A stretch of 64,000 nucleotides of DNA, taken from contig NZ_JBNGOT010000001.1 in NCBI RefSeq assembly GCF_050589705.1, positions 1 through 64,000 of the forward strand, in the 5' to 3' direction. Below the pieces are notes generated by a model that made no database searches, was not told the DNA's origin, and was given only the letters and a program-made list of their open reading frames with translations. How positions within the stretch are numbered: the stretch's first letter is position 1; every line of letters begins with the position of its first letter. Below are positions 60,307 to 64,000 of this stretch, piece by piece. The position numbers were made by a program, and so were the translations under genes. The stretch is from Sunxiuqinia rutila. GTDB lineage: Bacteria; Bacteroidota; Bacteroidia; Bacteroidales; Prolixibacteraceae.

Positions 60307-60594
60307 GCTGCAAAAATAGGAAAACTATGGTATATCCGACAGTTAAACGGGTTTTCTGTATCGGGATTCTTAGGAATGCGGCTTGAGTCGGGGCAGCCTA
60401 TACAAAAAGTTGGTTCAGTTAACCACCAAATCACCCCTTGAGATTATCCGGATTATTCGTTTACGCAGGGCTGCTGACTTATTCGAAGACCGGAGGTTAG
60501 AGGATTTCCTTTTGGATTAAATCTAATATTCAGGCATTGAAAAATTGCCAGTCACCTCAATTGACCGGTTCAGAAAACAATTTTTTAAAGCAAT

Positions 60595-61095
60595 CTAGAA
60601 TCCGAATGTTCGTGGAAACAAGATGGATAATGTGATAACAGCAATGATAAAAAGGGATAAAAAGATGAAAAACAGAACGACCCCTTTTTTGTAGCGTTTA
60701 TTGCTGCGCTCCAGTTGGGCAACTGATAGGATCTTAGTCATCTTGTTCACCATTTTTTTCAGGGCCATTTGGTCTTTGACAATGTAGTCATAAGCACCAT
60801 ATTTCATGGTGTTAATGGCAATGTCAATGCTGTCCTGCCCCGATAAAAAGATAAACTCTACATCAGGAGCAATTTTTTTGGCCTGTTTGAGTACTTCAAT
60901 GCCATTCATCCCGTCCAATAAATAGTCCTGAATCACAATTTTAGGTTGGCGTTCCATGGCTTTTAAAACTTCTTCACCTGATGAAAACGCTTCGGTGTTT
61001 GTAAACTTATTGGTCTTCAGGTAGCTTACGACGAGCTTGCTGTACACCGGATTGTCTTCAACAACAAAAACTAACGGGCTTTTATTATTTTGCAT
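60595..61095 (-). CDS. Receiver domain tethered to the membrane by a C-terminal helix
   Basis: A protein of 166 residues. Residues about 8-125 are a receiver domain: acidic pair in VFVVEDNPVYS, phosphoacceptor Asp in VIQDYLLDGMNG (about residue 56), Ser in FLSGQDS and Lys in YIVKDQ. A basic linker leads to one hydrophobic helix (about 139-160, VVLFFIFLSLFIIAVITLSI). No DNA-binding or enzymatic output domain exists. It may bring a phosphorelay to the membrane or act as a phosphate sink there. No kinase is adjacent. Confidence 0.82.
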   Translation of the reverse strand: MQNNKSPLVFVVEDNPVYSKLVVSYLKTNKFTNTEAFSSGEEVLKAMERQPKIVIQDYLLDGMNGIEVLKQAKKIAPDVEFIFLSGQDSIDIAINTMKYGAYDYIVKDQMALKKMVNKMTKILSVAQLERSNKRYKKGVVLFFIFLSLFIIAVITLSILFPRTFGF

Positions 61096-61516
61096 GGGTT
61101 AAAGAATAATAAGTTAATTGTGCCTTTGTGTAGACTTTTAGTGCTATTAATTTTGTTAAAATTAGTAAAAAATTGAACACAATAAGTTGGTAACGGAAGA
61201 AATGACGAGAAAAGTATTAAAAAACAACTGTTCAATAGCAGGTCTTTCAGATTGTTAGCGGAGCCATCTTTTTCATATCCGGTTGAAAAAATGGTAACCT
61301 GCCCGGCTTAAAACAGGGTAGGTCAATAAAAGAAGCTTCTGGCTTGCGGTAAGTGCATGCTTGCCGGCTGGCTTTAAATCCCAGCAGCCATTGCGGTCGC
61401 AGTTTACCGATGAAAAGCATCTCTTCAGCGAAATTTTAAACCTTCGTGCGTTAAAGCTTTCTTTATTTGTGTAACGAAAACAAAATCTTTTCGTCCATTA
61501 ATTAAAGTTCGTTTAT
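61096..61516. other. Divergent intergenic region
   Basis: It separates the receiver gene (minus) from the DUF2807 genes (plus). I see no gene or structured RNA. TTTATTTG near 61471 is one base off the -7 consensus and may belong to the + strand promoter. Confidence 0.5.
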
Positions 61517-62236
61517 ATGAAAAAGCAATTGCTTCACTTATCCGCCTTTCTCTTGGCCTTGTTTCTTATGTCTTCCTGCTTTTTTTTAGGTCCGTCAATA
61601 AAAGGAAACGGAATTGTGACTACGGAATACCGGGAAATTGGTGAGTTTGATAAAATTAAGGTAAGCACAGGGTTGAAAGTCATGCTTGTTCAATCTGAAA
61701 AGAATCTGGTAACGGTTGTGGCCGATGAAAATTTGCACGAAGTGATCCGGACCGAACTGAAGCGTGGTGAGTTGACTGTTTTTACGGATGCACGCATCAA
61801 AAAATCACGAGAACTTCTGGTTACGGTTGAATTTACCAATTTGGAAGAACTTCGTTCTACGGCCGGAGCTCAGGTAGGCAGCGATGGAATGCTACGAATT
61901 AAAAGACTGGTAACTAAAGCCAGCGCCGGAAGCCAGCAGAAACTTCAGCTTCATACCCAAACGTTGGAAGCAAAGGCTTCGGCGGGTTCTCAAATCCGGC
62001 TTTCAGGAGAAAGTCGTGAAGCTTCGCTGACGGCTTCATCCGGAGCCCAGTTGAATGCCGAAAAGCTGGATGTGCGACAATGTAAGGCGGATGTGTCAAG
62101 TGGAGCTCATATCTATGTAGAAGTGTCGGAGGATTTTGAGGGAGAAGCTTCCAGCGGCGGACAAATTTATTACTCAGGTTCTCCGTCAACGGTGGATACC
62201 AGCACCTCTTCGGGAGGAAATATTTCAAAAAAATAG
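61517..62236 (+). CDS. DUF2807 (head-GIN) lipoprotein, paralogue 1
   Basis: A protein of 239 residues. The lipobox is MSSC (Cys 20). The mature part is a right-handed beta-helix built of short repeats (LRSTAGAQVGSDG, TKASAGSQQKL, AKASAGSQIRL, SASSGAQL-type units, VSSGAHIYVE, ASSGGQIYYSG), the DUF2807/putative auto-transporter adhesin head-GIN fold. Function of this family is not established; envelope adhesion or signalling is suspected. It is followed 24 bp later by a paralogue. Confidence 0.88.
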   Translation: MKKQLLHLSAFLLALFLMSSCFFLGPSIKGNGIVTTEYREIGEFDKIKVSTGLKVMLVQSEKNLVTVVADENLHEVIRTELKRGELTVFTDARIKKSRELLVTVEFTNLEELRSTAGAQVGSDGMLRIKRLVTKASAGSQQKLQLHTQTLEAKASAGSQIRLSGESREASLTASSGAQLNAEKLDVRQCKADVSSGAHIYVEVSEDFEGEASSGGQIYYSGSPSTVDTSTSSGGNISKK

Positions 62237-62260
62237 GCAGAAATCAAAAATACCAACTTT

Positions 62261-62980
62261 ATGAAGACAATGAAACACTATTCTTGCATGATTGCTTTGG
62301 CCTTGCTCGGGGTATTGCTTGTAATTCCAGGCTTTGCCAGTAGCGAAAGAACCGGAACACAAACCCGAAAAACAGCTAGTTTTCATGGCATCTCGGTTAG
62401 TAGCGGGATCGACTTGTACTTAACACAGGGTGATGCAGAGAAGGTTGTTGTAAAAGCAGATCCTGATGTTATTGATGAAGTGCTAACGGAAGTGCGAGAT
62501 GGGATTTTGCATATTTACATGAAAAAGCAAAGAGGCTGGCCGTGGGATAAAGAGCGGGCTGCCTACGTTACTTTTGATGATTTAAACCGGTTGGATGTTT
62601 CGGCAGGAGCTGACGTTGAATCTCAGAATGCCTTTAACCTGGATGAAATTCAAATTGCTGTTAGCTCCGGGGCCGATGTTGAATTGGATGACCTAACGGC
62701 AAACTCAGTTTGGTTGGACACCAGCAGTGGTTCAGATGCTGAACTTAGCGGAAGTACTGAAAACCTGGAGGCCTCGTCATCCAGTGGTGCCGACATTTCC
62801 TGCGGCGATTTGGTGGCTAAGTATTGTTGGGTGAATGTTTCCAGCGGTGCAGATGCCGTAGTGCATGTCACTGAAGAACTAAGGGCATCGGCAAGTAGTG
62901 GGGGAGACATCCGCTACAAAGGCAATCCGATTAAAAAAGACATTAGCGAATCCAGTGGAGGAGACGTTTACAAATATTAG
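62261..62980 (+). CDS. DUF2807 (head-GIN) exported protein, paralogue 2
   Basis: A protein of 239 residues with a signal peptide (about 1-27, ending GFASS), not a lipobox. It has the same beta-helix repeats (DVSAGADVESQN, AVSSGADVELDD, DTSSGSDAELSG, ASSSSGADISCGD, NVSSGADAVVHV, ASSGGDIRYKGN) and ends SSGGDVYKY. It is of equal length to paralogue 1 and probably arose by tandem duplication. A terminator follows. Confidence 0.88.
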   Translation: MKTMKHYSCMIALALLGVLLVIPGFASSERTGTQTRKTASFHGISVSSGIDLYLTQGDAEKVVVKADPDVIDEVLTEVRDGILHIYMKKQRGWPWDKERAAYVTFDDLNRLDVSAGADVESQNAFNLDEIQIAVSSGADVELDDLTANSVWLDTSSGSDAELSGSTENLEASSSSGADISCGDLVAKYCWVNVSSGADAVVHVTEELRASASSGGDIRYKGNPIKKDISESSGGDVYKY

Positions 62981-63004
62981 TTATTGATTTTGATACAATT
63001 GAGA

Positions 63005-63029
63005 GGGGCATCGTAAGGTGCCCCTTTTT
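63005..63029 (+). terminator. Terminator after the DUF2807 pair
   Basis: The stem GGGGCA/TGCCCC with an 8-nt loop is followed by TTTTT. It lies over a GTG at 63018 that would otherwise look like the start of the sigma gene. Confidence 0.85.
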
Positions 63030-63059
63030 ATTTTTAAAGACACTGGAACTTCATCATTA

Positions 63060-63087
63060 TTGAAATGCAGTAAAAAATATATATTTG
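63060..63087 (+). promoter_or_regulatory. Promoter of the ECF sigma/FecR pair
   Basis: TTG at 63060-63062 and the perfect -7 box TATATTTG at 63080-63087 are 17 bp apart. Transcription should start near 63094, which excludes start codons upstream of that point. Confidence 0.55.
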
Positions 63088-63110
63088 TTGCCCAGCTAAA
63101 TCCAGAACTC

Positions 63111-63710
63111 TTGTCAAAAGAAAATTGTGATATTAACCCGGAAGACATCCTTCAACTGAAAAAAGGCAGCAGAGACGCTTTTAACCGGTTGTTTCAGTCC
63201 TATAACCAGCGATTGTATTTTTTTGCGTTGGGTTACCTGAAATCAGAAAAGGACGCCGAAGAAGTGGTGCAGGAAACTTTTCTGAAGTTATGGGAGCGTC
63301 GAAAAGCAGTTGAACCGGAGCTTTCCATGCACGCCTATTTATTTAAGATTGCCTTTGGCTATATTCACAAACGCTTGACCAAAAATATGAAAGAGCAGCA
63401 GCTGAAACATGAACTGGCTGGCGAACTCGTACATTTCGATCAGCAAACTGCCAATCGGGCCAATTATCATTTCCTGCTACAATACATCAGCCAAGTGATC
63501 AACGAACTTCCTCCACGGCAAAAAGAAATTGTCAGTTTGCGCAAGCTGGAGGGCTACTCCGTGAAAGAAATTGCCGAAACACTTTCCCTGGCTGTAAAAA
63601 CCGTAGAGGCGCATCTCACGGCGGGTTTAAAACACCTGCGCCAACGAATCCGGCTGGATGGAATGAATGACCTTTTGCTGTTTATTTTTTTGGGAAAGAA
63701 AAAAATTTGA
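63111..63710 (+). CDS. ECF sigma factor of the Bacteroidota FecI-like expansion
   Basis: A protein of 199 residues with a TTG start at 63111. Longer frames from GTG 63018 or TTG 63060 run through the terminator and promoter, so they are unlikely. Region 2 is KGSRDAFNRLFQSYNQRLYFFALGYLKSEKDAEEVVQETFLKLWERR and region 4 is INELPPRQKEIVSLRKLEGYSVKEIAETLSLAVKTVEAHLTAGLKHLRQRI. It should pair with the FecR-like anti-sigma factor that follows, controlling nutrient uptake genes outside the window. Confidence 0.85.
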   Translation: MSKENCDINPEDILQLKKGSRDAFNRLFQSYNQRLYFFALGYLKSEKDAEEVVQETFLKLWERRKAVEPELSMHAYLFKIAFGYIHKRLTKNMKEQQLKHELAGELVHFDQQTANRANYHFLLQYISQVINELPPRQKEIVSLRKLEGYSVKEIAETLSLAVKTVEAHLTAGLKHLRQRIRLDGMNDLLLFIFLGKKKI

Positions 63711-63766
63711 GTTCCACTAAGGGTGTTTTGTCTTTTTAGGCTATTACTAGTAAAACATGCTATGTA

Positions 63767-64000
63767 ATGAATATGGGCTCTGGTGATTTAATTCGTCGCT
63801 ACTTTAACAATACCTACTCGCGCAATGATTATCTTAAAATGCGGGTTTTGGTGGATGACTCCGGTTTGGAGCTGCATAAGCAGCTTGCAAAACACTGGGA
63901 AGATTATAAAGAGGAGGATTTACCTCCACGAAAGGATTTGTCAGCCATTCAGCAACAAATTGAGCAACAGATTTCACCGAAGAACAATTCAAAACTACTA
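63767..64000 (+). CDS. FecR-like anti-sigma factor, N-terminal part (cut by window end)
   Basis: ATG 63767 opens a frame that runs to the window edge for 78 codons without a stop. The product begins MNMGSGDLIRRYFNNTYSRN and is helical (DSGLELHKQLAKHWEDYKEED), like the cytosolic head of FecR-type anti-sigma factors. Its place 56 bp behind an ECF sigma gene supports this. The periplasmic FecR domain lies outside. Confidence 0.75.
   Translation, partial: MNMGSGDLIRRYFNNTYSRNDYLKMRVLVDDSGLELHKQLAKHWEDYKEEDLPPRKDLSAIQQQIEQQISPKNNSKLL

Noticed and set aside
1..64000. CRISPR array, prophage or insertion-sequence transposase
   Set aside because: No regularly spaced repeats, phage structural genes or transposase-like proteins are visible anywhere in the window.

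Overview
The window is chromosomal DNA of a Bacteroidota bacterium. The evidence is PorZ of the type IX secretion system, a TonB-dependent receptor paired with a DUF4249 lipoprotein, an ECF sigma factor followed by the start of a FecR-like gene, tandem DUF2807 proteins, CzcA pumps fused to their outer-membrane channel, and many promoters of the Bacteroidota type (-7 box TAnnTTTG). The gene set suits a free-living or sediment member of the Marinilabiliales/Prolixibacteraceae type, but the genus cannot be fixed from sequence alone.

Region 1 (about 1-16.5 kb) is a dense zinc/cadmium/cobalt-type metal resistance island, nearly all on the + strand. It has two modules, each headed by a Fur-family regulator of 137 residues. 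Module A holds fur1, a small Cys-rich secreted protein, a TRASH-like membrane protein, a CzcA pump fused to a TolC-like channel, the CzcB adaptor, a PII-NG-like protein, a Zn/Cd P-type ATPase and several small secreted proteins. Module B holds fur2, a ZraP/Spy-like protein, a SHOCT protein, a DUF302 protein, two cation-diffusion-facilitator proteins and a GDCCVxC protein. Directly behind each fur gene is the same dyad, TGCAA-N5-TTGCA, exactly 12 bp upstream of a perfect TAnnTTTG box. This is the probable operator.

Region 2 (about 16.5-20.6 kb) is AT-rich accessory DNA with small orphan genes, imperfect palindromes that look like cassette recombination sites, truncated gene pieces and a repeat shared with the left end of the window. 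It ends in a 3' fragment of a tRNA gene (T-arm plus acceptor strand), preceded by two perfect tandem 12-bp repeats and followed by a terminator. I read this as the right attachment junction of an integrated island that continues leftward out of the window.

Region 3 (20.6-64 kb) is ordinary chromosome. It contains a small alarmone synthetase, a receiver protein, dCMP deaminase, a CtpA-type protease, an ECF sigma/anti-sigma pair with two paralogous beta-barrel proteins, PepE, an AspT-type transporter, a HAD phosphatase, DUF2797 and IlvE. A sugar locus follows (GH29 fucosidase, GH2 beta-galactosidase, MFS transporter, ROK kinase) with a PPDK-regulatory-type protein inside it. Next come an SDR, a PNPOx-like protein, DnaG, a sirtuin, the TonB receptor with DUF4249, and ComF. 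An unusual NrfH-like tetraheme/SUMF1 fusion is paired with a Tat-exported Gfo/Idh/MocA oxidoreductase. The rest is RdgB, PorZ, RecO, an aminotransferase without its PLP lysine, a SPOR lipoprotein, a degenerate GIY-YIG protein, a membrane-tethered receiver domain, two DUF2807 proteins and an ECF sigma/FecR pair cut by the window end.

The strongest candidates for new biology are the tetraheme/SUMF1 fusion with its oxidoreductase, the lysine-less aminotransferase, the shared operator architecture of the two Fur modules, and the cassette-like border region with its tRNA junction.
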